A stretch of DNA of 64,000 nt from Costus lasius (lineage: Eukaryota; Streptophyta; Magnoliopsida; Zingiberales; Costaceae), in contig CM050450.1 of the NCBI GenBank assembly GCA_027563935.2, forward strand, positions 6,307,957 to 6,371,956, written 5' to 3'. Each line of letters starts with the position of its first letter. Positions within the stretch are counted from its first letter, which is position 1. The notes under the pieces were generated by a model that was not told the DNA's origin, searched no databases, and saw nothing but the letters and a program-made list of their open reading frames with translations. Positions 45,401 through 53,081 of this stretch are shown piece by piece. Both the position numbers and the translations under genes were made by a program.

Positions 45401-48064
45401 TCTAAGAATACCTTCAACAGAACAGGAATGATGAAACTATGCTGATAGTAAATGGTTCTTCCAAAATCATGTTGTAGTCATGTCATTATTTTCCTCAAAG
45501 AAGTCTTACAACAATTATAAATTATCAGCCATGTAAACCCTTGCATCAAATATATTGATATACACACATATATATTGGTTGAGTAGAATAGTGAAGATAC
45601 CCTGTGGATTGCATACACAACATATTCAGTATGCTCCTCAAGTATCCGACCATCCATTGCAGAATGTTCCCCTTCAAGATCCACAGCAAACCAGTCAAGT
45701 TTGCGGGTAAATTGGCTAGGAAGTGCAAAGTTATCCAGATCCTCCAACAACAAATCTGTTCCTGTCTTTTCTGGTAATACAGATGCCTCCTGATAGTAAG
45801 TTAACTCAAGTGGTCCTCCTTGGTAAGCCCTTGCAGATTCAGCAGCCAAAGATCGGACCTAGAAGGATAGTATAGTTGAAAACATAAAGATGCTAGACAT
45901 TGTTTAAGAGACGAATTCAGAATCAACCTTTAAGCAGAAGAAAAAGGATGTGAAATGCCGGAGACATCACATAAGAAGATGTCTGCTAAATAGCACATGA
46001 ACACCCAATATTTTTGTTATGTATGTCATAACAGGCAGCTAAAACATAATTAATTAAAGATTAGTAGATAGCAATATCAATTGTCAACATAAACCAAAAT
46101 TGCATTAATATCTCGGTAACAAAGTTTGATCAGAACAAAAAAAATTCAAAACTTGGAGGCAAAGTAAGACAAAGACCACATCTTCAAGGAAAGTAACAAA
46201 TACTGTCAGCAAATTTGCCCCTAAGTGGCAGTAGTTGATGCTCATAAAAATCATTGTGGCCATATAAATAAAGACACCAAATGGGTGCATATATCATGTA
46301 GAAGCTCTCCAAATCATAAGACGTCAAAAGGTTGAAATTATGTATTTAGAAATAGAACATGGGATTATGCATAGATCAACTTTATCTTATCGCTACCTAA
46401 CATCAAAACACTATTGTTCCTTGATAGGATGCAAATGAGAGAAAATTCCAATTACTTAACTTTAGGAAAAAATTCAATGATGAAATCATGAAACACTCAC
46501 AAACATTTATATTAGTCATGGTCCAAACTTCAAAGTAAGGTGTTAAATTGGTATGTACCTAGTGTATCAACACATGGATGTTCCTATACCATCCGTACAA
46601 TTTTGATCTTACATCAGTATGTATTTAATGTACCAACATGAATGTTCCTTAATCGGGCATATCAACACAGAAGGTCCATGTCCTAGTCATGTCAAGGATT
46701 GGTCAATACTAGATTTATTGCCAACTAATTAAGATTCAAAGCATTGCTTCAAAGTAAGAAATATAAGTAGAAAGGTAGACTTGAACTTCCACATAAGAAA
46801 ATCCAAACAAGCACCTCGAGACCTAGTAAATAAATTATTTGACGTTAGAGATTAATTATTTCATATTCAAACCTTGATGTACAAGGAAGATGAAGATGAA
46901 CAAGAAAGCATCAAAGACAATTAATAGACTACAATGATATCCCGTGTTTAAATGCCTCCAAGTGTTAGCAATTGCTTGAAAATTTAATGAAGACTCATCT
47001 ACTTTAGTGAAGAATTTTAGGAGTCCATCCTAGGATGGAAATGACAATATTTTTCGCAATTGGCATATGATATAAAAGTGGTTTGAAACTTTAAAGATTA
47101 TACAAGAACTTTAATGGATGCTTGGGTTTAAAATAGTGTTCGTGGGAATTTTCAAGTTGCCATGAGAAAGTCTACATGTGAAACTATATTGCATTTATGT
47201 GTCTCATCTTTTCTAGTTAACATCCACCTACAAAATTTGTCTCTAATTCACAATTCTTATCTCCTTGAGCTAACTTTCTCTGTAAAAAATAGATGGAATC
47301 TATTGCTTGCATGGTTATTCATTTTAGAACCTAACTTGTTATTTGTTTTCTAGTATCATCTCTCTTTTCTCCTTTTCTTCTCTTCACCTACATTAAGAAG
47401 TAGCACTATGGCCTTAGCGTGGAGCAAGGTTCAAAAAATCTGGTCCAAATTAGTGTGCTGATATTTGTTTAGATCAATATGGTCCATTATGTACCAACGT
47501 ATGGTACTGTCTGAACTGATGTTTTATATATATAGTATATAATATGTATATATACTGATAAATCTTTTTACTTCAGAGTCAAAGGCTCAACTGGAAAGCC
47601 TCGCATAATGCAACAGGGAACCTGTGTTCACTAGTATGTGATACAAAAACAAAGCTGATATCGTGGATTGTTCTAAAACTTTTTTGATGCTAGAAAAATA
47701 GAGAATGTCGAATTCTATACTTTAAGTTTGAACTGAAAAGAGTGATGAAACGCCTTGCCTGCTTGTAGCTTCCACCATTTCCAGGTATAAAAAGAACCGG
47801 GATGCCATCAATTTTCTTCAGATGCTCACCGAAATCAATCGTTTTCCATCCCTCGTGGTATAAGAATAACCCATACTTGTCCGACGATACATTAGCAGGC
47901 GTGGGTACAGGGATGTAGGTTGGATACATGTACGTCATTATGCACCCATTTGGGACTGGTTTCAGCAATTCGTATAGCCCCCAAATGGCCACCCATAAGA
48001 ATAGAACCAGCAGAGCAGCAACTCTGCACTTCGATCTCAAGCCTCTCATTTGCCCCCCGAACAA
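4360..48064 (-). CDS. PGAP1: GPI inositol-deacylase PGAP1 (whole gene, 18 exons)
   Basis: PGAP1/Bst1 is an ER membrane lipase that removes the acyl chain from the inositol of GPI anchors before ER exit. Exons read on the minus strand: 48064-47759, 45858-45601, 44684-44494, 44402-44231, 26391-26254, 26176-25987, 21927-21788, 21292-21110, 20906-20796, 14231-14112, 13983-13836, 13186-13023, 12906-12820, 12215-11887, 10486-10405, 9734-9595, 5847-5616, 4686-4360. Every junction keeps phase; the total is 3,318 nt, 1,105 residues, close to the usual plant length. Start: ATG at 48064, or more likely by comparison with the family ATG at 48049. An N-terminal signal anchor, the serine-lipase motif GHSMGG and several C-terminal membrane segments are visible. 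No frameshift or stop was found although the introns carry about 20 kb of transposon and viral DNA. I derived the junctions by hand; that of exon 17 (acceptor at 5848) is the least certain. Confidence 0.93.
5921..6330 (+). repeat. Imperfect tandem duplication in PGAP1 intron 16
   Basis: A segment beginning TTAGCAAGTGCACAAGGGAAG (about 5921-6085) is repeated with changes from about 6088 to 6330. Both share CATAAGAG(C/T)TATTCCTTTG, GTATAATT and a final GGAACAATGTCATT. The second copy carries an extra stretch of roughly 60 bp. No coding role is seen. Confidence 0.7.
7237..9404 (+). mobile_element. Gag-only LTR retrotransposon (TR-GAG type), decayed
   Basis: Two direct repeats bound it: about 7237-7418 and 9241-9404. 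Both contain TTGAGTTATTAATAAGTGGA and CATACTCGATCCGCATAG; the right copy starts TGTTACGGGG after a purine tract (AGAGAGGGGACAA). Between them a plus-strand gag remnant can be read in pieces: the block FPATSAYKQLAALEQEDL near 8455-8515 and a CCHC zinc knuckle near 9040-9080 (spacing C-x2-C-x4-H-x4-C, with a stop inside). No protease, reverse transcriptase or integrase was found and the space is too small for them. It lies antisense in PGAP1 intron 16. Confidence 0.68.
11887..14231 (-). CDS. PGAP1: PGAP1 exons 10-14: first membrane segments
   Basis: Exons are 14231-14112, 13983-13836, 13186-13023, 12906-12820 and 12215-11887. They begin with SGRPPPATSMAVGQFFNPKE and include hydrophobic segments (for example LVFNLSFSISLGLLPAVLSL, FLLFAVFPILISLPVVYL and YLVANGAVMVLILSSQLVMY). 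Exon 12 carries the conserved RCFPPIALAWDS...HVIPNMYSET block. The exon 11/12 junction splits an arginine codon. Confidence 0.9.
12426..12463 (+). repeat. (TA)n microsatellite, about 18 units
   Basis: This is an uninterrupted TA dinucleotide run inside PGAP1 intron 13. It is likely to vary in length between individuals. Confidence 0.95.
13561..13800 (+). repeat. Tandem duplication, two units of about 120 bp, PGAP1 intron 11
   Basis: Unit one (about 13561-13680) and unit two (about 13681-13800) share TTATGAATTAG, ACATTCAAC(C/T)CCACCACCCA, AACTCAAGCCTAA and CTCGGAAGTCCAG. Unit two has a short insertion. It abuts PGAP1 exon 11 (13836-13983), so it lies close to the splice donor side of that intron. 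Confidence 0.8.
14232..20795. other. PGAP1 intron 9 (6.56 kb), repeat debris
   Basis: No gene was recognised. It holds degenerate GTACCGGT-type repeats (near 14345-14480, 16910-17060 and 19670-20070). A primer-site-like TTGGTATTAGAGC lies near 15163 with possibly retroelement-derived sequence after it, too decayed to classify. A very AT-rich tract spans 17380-17960. A block at 18520-18780 contains several degenerate TTTTGGACAGCAAGAG-like repeats. Two purine/pyrimidine-biased blocks are listed separately. Confidence 0.5.
19050..20010 (+). repeat. Polypyrimidine/polypurine blocks with an internal duplication of about 117 bp
   Basis: Blocks at about 19050-19350 and 19755-20010 are almost pure CTT/CCT on one strand. 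In the second, a unit starting GAAGAGCAAGAGGAAAACC near 19783 recurs near 19899. Open frames here are simple-sequence artefacts (poly-Ser/Phe or poly-Lys/Glu/Arg). The second block is bordered by GACCAGT/ACCGGT sequences resembling the dispersed GTACCGGT repeats. Confidence 0.7.
20796..21927 (-). CDS. PGAP1: PGAP1 exons 7-9: lumenal region
   Basis: Exons 21927-21788, 21292-21110 and 20906-20796 encode the lumenal region between the lipase core and the membrane domain. Recognisable pieces are HFIFVTNLAPCSGVRLHLW, KMVNIPAGPAPRQ and DELHGFRYLTISVAPRP. Introns on either side are 4.06 kb (intron 6, with a decayed copia) and 6.56 kb (intron 9). Confidence 0.9.
22498..25560 (+). mobile_element. Decayed Ty1/copia retrotransposon in PGAP1 intron 6
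   Basis: Plus-strand coding relics occur in copia order: WYLDT near 24215 (protease-like), an ENLGKSCYFLDI block near 24645 with a downstream D(P)TRYCINICLTIT block (reverse transcriptase/RNase H), CEIECKAIAQ near 25078, and an RNase H tail (NNQLAVVI...SLCEMLGLAHTYDHA) near 25300-25400. Frameshifts and stops break all of these. A purine tract (GAAGGGGACC) precedes a probable 3' LTR at about 25411-25560; weakly similar sequence at about 22498-22610 may be the 5' LTR. The left end is uncertain. Confidence 0.6.
25567..25592 (+). repeat. (GA)n microsatellite
   Basis: A GA dinucleotide run of about 13 units directly follows the decayed copia 3' LTR in PGAP1 intron 6. Confidence 0.9.
25987..26391 (-). 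CDS. PGAP1: PGAP1 exons 5-6: end of the lipase domain
   Basis: Exons 26391-26254 and 26176-25987 flank a 77-bp intron. They contain the conserved NGFTIGSSGMKNVFLSMEHQ and ILWCNQLVVQVSHALL blocks, which include the downstream catalytic-region histidine context of the family. They resume the frame exactly after the 17.8-kb intron 4, so the large insertions there have not damaged the coding potential. Confidence 0.93.
26582..26744 (+). repeat. 5' LTR (163 bp)
   Basis: Starts TGTTAGAATAGG and ends CTTCTAACA. It contains CTCTATATATAGAGG (TATA-like) and is about 95% identical by eye to the right copy. Confidence 0.9.
26990..27400 (+). repeat. Tandem repeat in the pararetroviral leader
   Basis: Two units (about 26990-27211 and 27212-27400) share GATCTTAAA(G/A)TCT, AAGGTTTGGGGTTTATGC and GAAAATAGTACGCAAA-like blocks. 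They lie between the primer-site side and ORF1, where the viral leader is expected. A shorter, more diverged piece may continue to about 27560. Confidence 0.7.
27616..28091 (+). pseudogene. Badnavirus-type ORF1 remnant (DUF1319-like), frameshifted
   Basis: It begins with MSQKFEKAINDWYTEKKAH, the pattern of the small ORF1 protein of badnaviruses. The first frame stops near 27945. A reading frame one register away continues with leucine/glutamate-rich helical sequence (near LRKENQELKGAIAGLQ) to a TAA at 28089-28091, which overlaps the next ATG as TAATG. That overlap is the usual ORF1/ORF2 arrangement and indicates a single-base indel near 27940. The combined length would fit the family. Function of ORF1 in the virus is poorly known. 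Confidence 0.65.
28091..28603 (+). pseudogene. Badnavirus-type ORF2-like frame
   Basis: A frame of 170 codons starts at ATG 28091, overlapping the ORF1 stop. It contains KATESVESPALGFVKPSDY and a glutamine/leucine-rich helical segment (QNNTIIQLLSDLHQEL), matching the layout of the virion-associated ORF2 and the start of the polyprotein in badnaviruses. It then runs out of frame at about 28560, where the dUTPase frame takes over. Whether ORF2 and the polyprotein were separate or fused in the parent virus cannot be told. Confidence 0.55.
28554..29486 (+). pseudogene. Polyprotein fragment with dUTPase-like domain and start of reverse transcriptase
   Basis: Residues about 79-190 form a trimeric-type dUTPase fold: motif 1 as STSFDLYSAE, a conserved stretch RALISTGISIQLPNG, motif 3 as INLDYTGEI and motif 4 as GDKVAQMTM. 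Motif 2 is degraded (PISANH where PRSG is expected) and the C-terminal glycine-rich motif 5 is absent, so it should be inactive. After a short linker the frame enters a reverse-transcriptase palm fragment (LKSGFHQISINEDS) in which the catalytic aspartate before LKSG is replaced by alanine. The frame ends at 29486. dUTPase domains are reported in only some caulimovirid lineages, so it is a useful marker for classification. Confidence 0.7.
29438..29950 (+). pseudogene. Reverse transcriptase remnant, shifted frame
   Basis: The palm domain continues in another frame as VPFDLKEAPLNFRKEMD (compare the family motif PFGLKNAP..FQ+MD). The next block, where the YIDD catalytic motif is expected, reads QILIFQKDHYWW and has lost the aspartates. 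Thumb, connection and RNase H are missing. After about 29814 the frame enters the sequence that is repeated in the inverted arm. Confidence 0.6.
29976..30824 (+). pseudogene. Unassigned pararetroviral frame, ORF X (arm 1 copy)
   Basis: A 282-codon frame downstream of the reverse transcriptase remnant and upstream of the intergenic promoter, where some caulimovirids carry an extra ORF. I do not recognise the family. It is rich in charged residues, with paired blocks ASSAEMDKSLKAWMGIL and, just upstream, TSSAEEDKSRRAWVTLL that look like an internal duplication. Relics in other frames continue towards an acidic segment (SSESSSEDDNFDDQDNN-like) near 31200-31300. It has a minus-strand counterpart in arm 2. 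Confidence 0.45.
31567..31690 (+). promoter_or_regulatory. Pararetroviral promoter and poly(A) signal (arm 1)
   Basis: TATATAAG at 31567-31574 and AATAAA at 31685-31690 are 111 bp apart, the spacing expected for a caulimovirid terminally redundant transcript. Upstream lies a run of GTGTAACAAGTCTGCTTGAG-like short repeats (about 31436-31530). Mirror copies are at 32356-32363 (TATA) and 32236-32241 (poly(A)) on the minus strand, so the two promoters face each other across the spacer. Confidence 0.65.
32128..32143 (-). other. Pararetroviral tRNA-Met primer binding site
   Basis: The minus strand reads TGGTATCAGAGCTTGG, the primer site that defines position 1 of badnavirus genomes. It lies downstream of the arm 2 promoter and poly(A) signal in the correct order. 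It is distinct from the primer site of the enclosing LTR element at 26745. Confidence 0.8.
32154..34122 (-). repeat. Pararetroviral inverted repeat, arm 2 (about 1.95 kb)
   Basis: Reverse-complement partner of 29814-31762. On the minus strand it continues past the arm end into GGATCC, the primer site at 32143-32128 and a viral leader occupying the spacer, sequence that arm 1 lacks. Arm 2 is therefore the copy that keeps the original junction. Confidence 0.9.
32587..34249 (-). pseudogene. ORF X, inverted arm 2 copy, broken
   Basis: Mirror image of the arm 1 frame in three pieces: about 34249-33752, 33657-33271 and 32844-32587. The first piece begins about 40 codons before the arm homology, with a region containing HCGRQC. 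A stop or frameshift near 33750-33660 splits the copy, which arm 1 lacks. The acidic tail (SSTEESSESLSEDDNFDD) is better preserved here than in arm 1. Confidence 0.5.
34803..34966 (+). repeat. 3' LTR (164 bp)
   Basis: Starts TGTTAAAATAGG and ends CTTCTAACA. It is followed by GTGAT, the target-site duplicate of 26577-26581. Confidence 0.9.
34972..36207. other. Part of PGAP1 intron 4 between the two large insertions
   Basis: AT-rich intron sequence with no recognised element or gene. It ends at the target-site duplicate of the hAT palindrome. Confidence 0.6.
36986..39359 (+). pseudogene. hAT transposase, copy A, broken
   Basis: The ATG at 36986 opens a degenerate BED zinc finger (LQCIHYLKVF...RVKYHLAGGFPDV...NCTKVP; the second cysteine of CxxC is tyrosine) that stops at about 37164. 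A DUF659 transposase domain is readable at about 37744-38148 (SVTLMCDAWTGTTKMSIINF, VDASSEFQNAAYI, QLIIDNGNNFKRA), and a C-terminal hATC dimerisation domain at about 39110-39250 (SNGCERKWSTFSLIHTKVRN). Many stops and frameshifts intervene, so it should not make active transposase. Confidence 0.8.
40446..43325 (-). pseudogene. hAT transposase, copy B, broken
   Basis: Inverted relative of copy A. The ATG is at 43325. The DUF659 domain (about 42474-41863) is open for 203 codons and extends further than in copy A (SPCAAHCINLMTKDIGDLDKV is uninterrupted). The hATC region is at about 40700-40450. The BED region is frameshifted differently from copy A. A 506-bp MITE interrupts the non-coding part before hATC. 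Confidence 0.78.
40825..41330. mobile_element. hAT-type MITE nested in copy B
   Basis: It starts TAGACCGGGCAAAAC and ends GTTTTTGCCAGGTCTA, terminal inverted repeats of a well-known plant hAT MITE type. Target duplicates are ACTAGGAC (40817-40824) and ACTAGGAT (41331-41338). The interior is dominated by GACCCG/CGGGTC repeats with an AT-rich centre. Copy A has the empty site (TTCCTAGTAAG near 38968). Confidence 0.9.
44231..48064 (-). CDS. PGAP1: PGAP1 exons 1-4: signal anchor and lipase core
   Basis: Exon 1 (48064-47759) has a basic N-terminus followed by a hydrophobic anchor (VAALLVLFLWVAIWGLY) and ends in the oxyanion-type motif IPGNGGSYKQ. Exon 2 (45858-45601) carries the conserved WFAVDLEGEHSAMDG block. 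Exon 3 (44684-44494) holds the nucleophile elbow GHSMGG; its serine is residue 221 counted from the first ATG. The exon 3/4 junction splits a glutamine codon in SSPHQSPP, a family hallmark. Exon 4 (44402-44231) ends at GIYDYQ. Intron 3 is only 91 bp. Intron 1 uses a GC donor (see the separate entry). Intron 4, which follows, is 17.8 kb. Confidence 0.93.
47757..47760 (-). other. Non-canonical GC splice donor, PGAP1 intron 1
   Basis: The end of exon 1 reads AAGCAG|GCAAGG on the minus strand, so the intron starts with GC rather than GT. Family alignment requires the join ...SYKQ|VRSL..., and the acceptor (TTCTAG|GTCCGATCT at 45859/45858) is in the same phase. The flanks fit the strong CAG|GCAAG consensus typical of plant GC-AG introns. 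No GT donor nearby would keep the frame and the conserved residues. Confidence 0.75.
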
Positions 48065-48560
48065 ATAATCAAAAATCGAAAGCCAGAAGTCCCATTAAAT
48101 CCCCACTTTCAGAGTCGAGATCTGAAGAACTCCATCATCGAGGGTTTTGAAGTACAATTTCGAACTCAAATGACAATACAACAACCAGATTACGTTTATG
48201 GATCAATCTTCCAACCAAGAACACTACGCAAAGGAAAAAAGCCTTCAGATCTCGACGAGGAAAAGAAACCTCGACGGAAGGGATGCCGGGTCAGGATACG
48301 TCGATCTTGAGCTCGCACGAGAGAGTAATTCGATCTGCATTCAGTACATTGCTTGGACAACTGCAGCAGAGGGACGAAGCCAAGGGTTCGAGGGCGAACG
48401 GGAGAAGAAATCGAAGAGCGGAGAAGAGGCCGTCCCCTTCGAGATCGGAACGTCGAACGAAAACGCCGTAGCTGACGGAAGCTTATACGACTGGGCAGGG
48501 CGGCAGGCGCAGGTTTACAGCCAGTAACCGGTTACCAGGTGTTCGTTACTGCCATGTATG
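48065..48560 (-). promoter_or_regulatory. Probable 5' UTR and proximal promoter of PGAP1
   Basis: A GC-richer stretch just upstream of the PGAP1 start on its strand. No convincing protein is encoded in any frame. A transcription start cannot be fixed from sequence. The region to 49794 beyond it is AT-rich, with no recognised element. Confidence 0.4.
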
Positions 48561-49794
48561 ATTGTACGTGCCTAATAGGTAATAGCGTTAAGCTGCTAAG
48601 GGGTGGGCTACTACTGGTTATAGCCTGTTTTCATTTGGGCAGCCGGCGCAATACCACATAGGATTATTGATTGGCGTGTACTGTGTAGTATTAGTACAAA
48701 TCAATATTTTGTTATTAAAGTATCCTTCTTTGGCAAATGAAACTTAAATATGGTATATCTTCCATAAGAAATATAATGAAAGCGTTAGAATTTCCCAATA
48801 TCAAAGAACCATTAAATATGTCATCCGAACCATTGTAGATGTTTGGTTGGATTTTTTTGTTAATCTTCAAAAAAAAACGATTTTAAAAAATAATAATGAG
48901 TCTTCAATTTTGAAATTTATTAGTGTTTGGTCTATGTTTTTATCACTCAAAAATTCTGGATAAAAATCTTAGAAAACTTATTATTGTAGACTTAGACTAT
49001 AGGGTGATGACTCACTTAAGTTAACTCATTTATCAACTTAGTAAGTCGAAATGACAAGGTGACCTAATTTATTAAAAAAAAATTAAACCCAATTTGATAA
49101 TAGTAAACCCACTAAAGGCATGTTTGACTCTGCTGTTAATAGCTTTATAACTATGTTGTATTGTACTATACTCTATCAAAATTTATAAGATGTTTGATTA
49201 ATAACTTTCTAACCGATATCAAAATTTAAAATAACAAATGAATATATTATTTTAAATTATTTTAAAAAATAATATATTTATTTTTTATATTAAAATTTTG
49301 AATTATTTAAAATGATAATACTTAAAATTTTAAATAAAATCATGTGAATTACTTTTTTTAGAGAAGCAGAAGCTATAAAAGTATTAAATTGTAGCTTTCG
49401 CAACTCCCGTTTTATTACTGTTTTTTCTTCTTCTACTTTTCATTGTCAAACAGTTTAGAAAACTGTTTTCTACTTAAAAATAGCCCTATATATTATACTT
49501 TTTCCACATTTAATATGAGACTAAATCGGGTATTACAATCTCCCCACTTAAGACTTGAGTCAAGCCCAAACCCTAACACATGTACCAAAACTATGACTAA
49601 ATCGGGTATTATAATCTTTTCCTATTTGGCTCTCGTTATGTTTATGATTAAATTTACTTTATACTATTTGTTATAACTCACTTAATGAACAAATTAATCC
49701 ATCAACTTATGAGTCGAAATGACAATATGGCATAATTTATTAAAATAAATTTGGTAATAAATCCACTTAACTCTATATACTATATATCCCCTAA
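48561..49794. other. AT-rich intergenic sequence
   Basis: No gene or clear mobile element was recognised. It separates the PGAP1 5' end from the LTR element at 49795. Confidence 0.5.
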
Positions 49795-51127
49795 TGTCAG
49801 GCCCGGGTTCATCCGGTTCAGCCCAAAGCCTTTGGGCCTGATCCAAATCCAAGCCCATGAGGAGAAGCCCGGTCAACTAAGAGGGTTGACCAAGCAAATC
49901 ACGCAGCAACGCAGACGCGTGCGAGGCTTTCGGAAGACGTGCGCGTGCGAACGCGTCTTCACGCGCGAGCCACGCGAGCTCGCCACCGCGTGCGACGGAA
50001 GCGGACGCGAGCGGCGCGGGCGGCGTCGAGCAGAGGAGTTGGAGGCGGCATTCTCGGTCGCGGACGACCGCGTCGACGCATCCGGATGGCAAAGGAAGCG
50101 TGCGGCGCGACGGAAGGGCCGGACGTACGCGAGGGACGCGGAGCTGGAGACGAAGTCGCCGAACGAAGCGGACGCGCGAGGAAAACTCGGACGCGGCTTC
50201 CTTCACGATAAAGCCTCGACGAGGCGGACGAAGCAGCGGGCGCGAGGGCGTCACCACACAGAGAGCGCCGGGGGCGACTCCACCGGCGACGGCGAGGCGC
50301 CGTCGCCCTTCCAGAGCTGGGCTCTGATGCCGCCAAGGGGCGAAGGTCGGCGCGGCGGCGTCGACGAGAGAAGGAAGGAAAAACAGAGCTTGTAACCGGC
50401 GATGACCGGCGAGGGAGGGATGGGGGCACCGGCGACGGTGGTCGTCGGCGTTTAGAGGAGTTTTGTAACGTTTTAATGGGAATAAAACGAAGCTTTCCCT
50501 CTTCCATCTTCCTTCCCCCGTTTCGGCGTTTCCGGCGATAGTTCCAGCAGCAGGCGGCTGCTAGGTCGTCGGCGACGAGGCGAGACGCAGGCGGCGTCCT
50601 CCCCTTGTCGTCGGTCTTCTCCGGCGTCGGCTCGAACGCAGGCGGCGTTCGAGCGTTGCGAACGGTCGCGGCGTCGCGAGGTTGAAGACGACTCGCGCTT
50701 CGAGGCGAGTCAACGCAGCGGCGAGAGTCAACGATCGATTTCGCGTTCGAAATCGATTTCGACGGCTGACGTCAGGCGGACGTCAGCGTGCAAATTCGGC
50801 GCGGCGGAAGCGATTTCGGACGGCTGACGCGAGCTTACGTCAGCGACGGTAATTTACGCGCGGCGGCGAAAAATCGAGGGCTGACGTCACGCTGACGCCA
50901 GCAAGGACATGATTTTGACTTTGGTCAAAATCAGAAGAGGTAAATTAAATTGGGGTTAGGGTTTTCTCCGTGCGAATTGTATTTTAGGGAGAAAAATTAT
51001 TCGGGGAGATTAGGGTTTCTAATTTCGGGTCGGAAACCCTAGGGCGAGTTACGTTCTGGTATTCCGCCGGACGGCTCTAGGAAGCGGATAAGCGCTAATT
51101 CTAGACCGATCCGACCGGGGCGTGACA
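49795..51127 (+). repeat. 5' LTR (1,333 bp)
   Basis: GC-rich, with GACGTCAG/CTGACGTC-type motifs near 50760-50910 that could bind bZIP factors, and GATGACCGGCG-like short repeats. It ends with the primer site side at 51127. Confidence 0.93.
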
Positions 51128-51229
51128 ACAGGTATCAGAGCTTAAAATGATCCAGCAAGGTGAATCAGAAAGATCTGAGAGGCAACACCATCACTACGGG
51201 CGACAAGGAGTGTCGTTCTTCCAGGGCAG

Positions 51230-51575
51230 GGGTCCTGATGCCAACACCAGGGAGTGTTGATGCCAATGTCTAAGGGCATTGATGCCGATGTCAGGGACGT
51301 CGATGCCGATGTCAGGGGATATCGAAGGAGACTCTATAAGAGCTCAGTGATTGCAAGATCACTTCCCGGAGCAGGGGCTCTGATGCCAATGCATAGCATT
51401 GATGCCAACACTAAGGCGTGTTGATGCCAACCCCAGGGGGCGTTGATGCCAACACCAGGGCGTGTTGATGCCAATGCATAGCATTGATGCCGGCGCCAGG
51501 GGCGTTGATGCCGGCGCCAGGGGCGTTGATGCCGGCGCCAGGGGCGTCGATGCCGGTGTCAGGGACATCGAGGTT
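51230..51575 (+). repeat. Short tandem repeats inside the LTR element
   Basis: Variants of a unit of about 20 bp built on TTGATGCC(A/G)(A/G)(C/T)(A/G)CCAGGGGCG recur many times. Three near-identical copies (GATGCCGGCGCCAGGGGCG) stand in a row at about 51486-51548. Confidence 0.85.
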
Positions 51576-51748
51576 CAGCTAATATGGTGAAGCAAGATTA
51601 TCCTTGACAAATTTGTTGATGCAGGTTGCTATAAGCATGGTGCAGCAAACACTCATCATCAGAGGAGAAAGGACTTTGAACATTGGAGGGCCAGTGTTCA
51701 ACTTGCATGGAACATCGAGGGCGATGTTCAAATCAGGTGGGGGAGAAT

Positions 51749-53081
51749 TGTCAGGCCCGGGTTCATCCGGTTCAGCCCAAAGCCTTTGGGCCTGATCCAA
51801 ATCCAAGCCCATGAGGAGAAGCCCGGTCAACTAAGAGGGTTGACCAAGCAAATCACGCAGCAACGCAGACGCGTGCGAGGCTTTCGGAAGACGTGCGCGT
51901 GCGAACGCGTCTTCACGCGCGAGCCACGCGAGCTCGCCACCGCGTGCGACGGAAGCGGACGCGAGCGGCGCGGGCGGCGTCGAGCAGAGGAGTTGGAGGC
52001 GGCATTCTCGGTCGCGGACGACCGCGTCGACGCATCCGGATGGCAAAGGAAGCGTGCGGCGCGACGGAAGGGCCGGACGTACGCGAGGGACGCGGAGCTG
52101 GAGACGAAGTCGCCGAACGAAGCGGACGCGCGAGGAAAACTCGGACGCGGCTTCCTTCACGATAAAGCCTCGACGAGGCGGACGAAGCAGCGGGCGCGAG
52201 GGCGTCACCACACAGAGAGCGCCGGGGGCGACTCCACCGGCGACGGCGAGGCGCCGTCGCCCTTCCAGAGCTGGGCTCTGATGCCGCCAAGGGGCGAAGG
52301 TCGGCGCGGCGGCGTCGACGAGAGAAGGAAGGAAAAACAGAGCTTGTAACCGGCGATGACCGGCGAGGGAGGGATGGGGGCACCGGCGACGGTGGTCGTC
52401 GGCGTTTAGAGGAGTTTTGTAACGTTTTAATGGGAATAAAACGAAGCTTTCCCTCTTCCATCTTCCTTCCCCCGTTTCGGCGTTTCCGGCGATAGTTCCA
52501 GCAGCAGGCGGCTGCTAGGTCGTCGGCGACGAGGCGAGACGCAGGCGGCGTCCTCCCCTTGTCGTCGGTCTTCTCCGGCGTCGGCTCGAACGCAGGCGGC
52601 GTTCGAGCGTTGCGAACGGTCGCGGCGTCGCGAGGTTGAAGACGACTCGCGCTTCGAGGCGAGTCAACGCAGCGGCGAGAGTCAACGATCGATTTCGCGT
52701 TCGAAATCGATTTCGACGGCTGACGTCAGGCGGACGTCAGCGTGCAAATTCGGCGCGGCGGAAGCGATTTCGGACGGCTGACGCGAGCTTACGTCAGCGA
52801 CGGTAATTTACGCGCGGCGGCGAAAAATCGAGGGCTGACGTCACGCTGACGCCAGCAAGGACATGATTTTGACTTTGGTCAAAATCAGAAGAGGTAAATT
52901 AAATTGGGGTTAGGGTTTTCTCCGTGCGAATTGTATTTTAGGGAGAAAAATTATTCGGGGAGATTAGGGTTTCTAATTTCGGGTCGGAAACCCTAGGGCG
53001 AGTTACGTTCTGGTATTCCGCCGGACGGCTCTAGGAAGCGGATAAGCGCTAATTCTAGACCGATCCGACCGGGGCGTGACA
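51749..53081 (+). repeat. 3' LTR (1,333 bp)
   Basis: Same length and, by eye, the same sequence as 49795-51127. It is followed directly by the target duplicate CCTAA. Confidence 0.93.

Larger units (their letters stand above)
49795..53081 (+). mobile_element. Young non-autonomous LTR retrotransposon
   Basis: LTRs of 1,333 bp (49795-51127 and 51749-53081) begin TGTCAGGCCCGGG and end GGGGCGTGACA. I found no difference between them on reading. The target duplication is CCTAA (49790-49794 and 53082-53086). AGGTATCAGAGC at 51131-51142 fits a tRNA-Met primer site and AGGTGGGGGAGAAT precedes the 3' LTR. The interior is only 621 bp, with no gag or pol, so the element needs proteins from an autonomous relative. 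LTRs are strikingly GC-rich compared with their surroundings, and the long open frames in them, identical in both copies, are composition artefacts. Confidence 0.95.

Noticed and set aside
49877..50507. Long open frames on both strands in the GC-rich LTR (up to 214 codons), repeated identically at 51786-52461
   Set aside because: They occur on both strands in several frames, are rich in Arg/Ala/Pro, and lie within an LTR. This is what GC-rich non-coding sequence produces.
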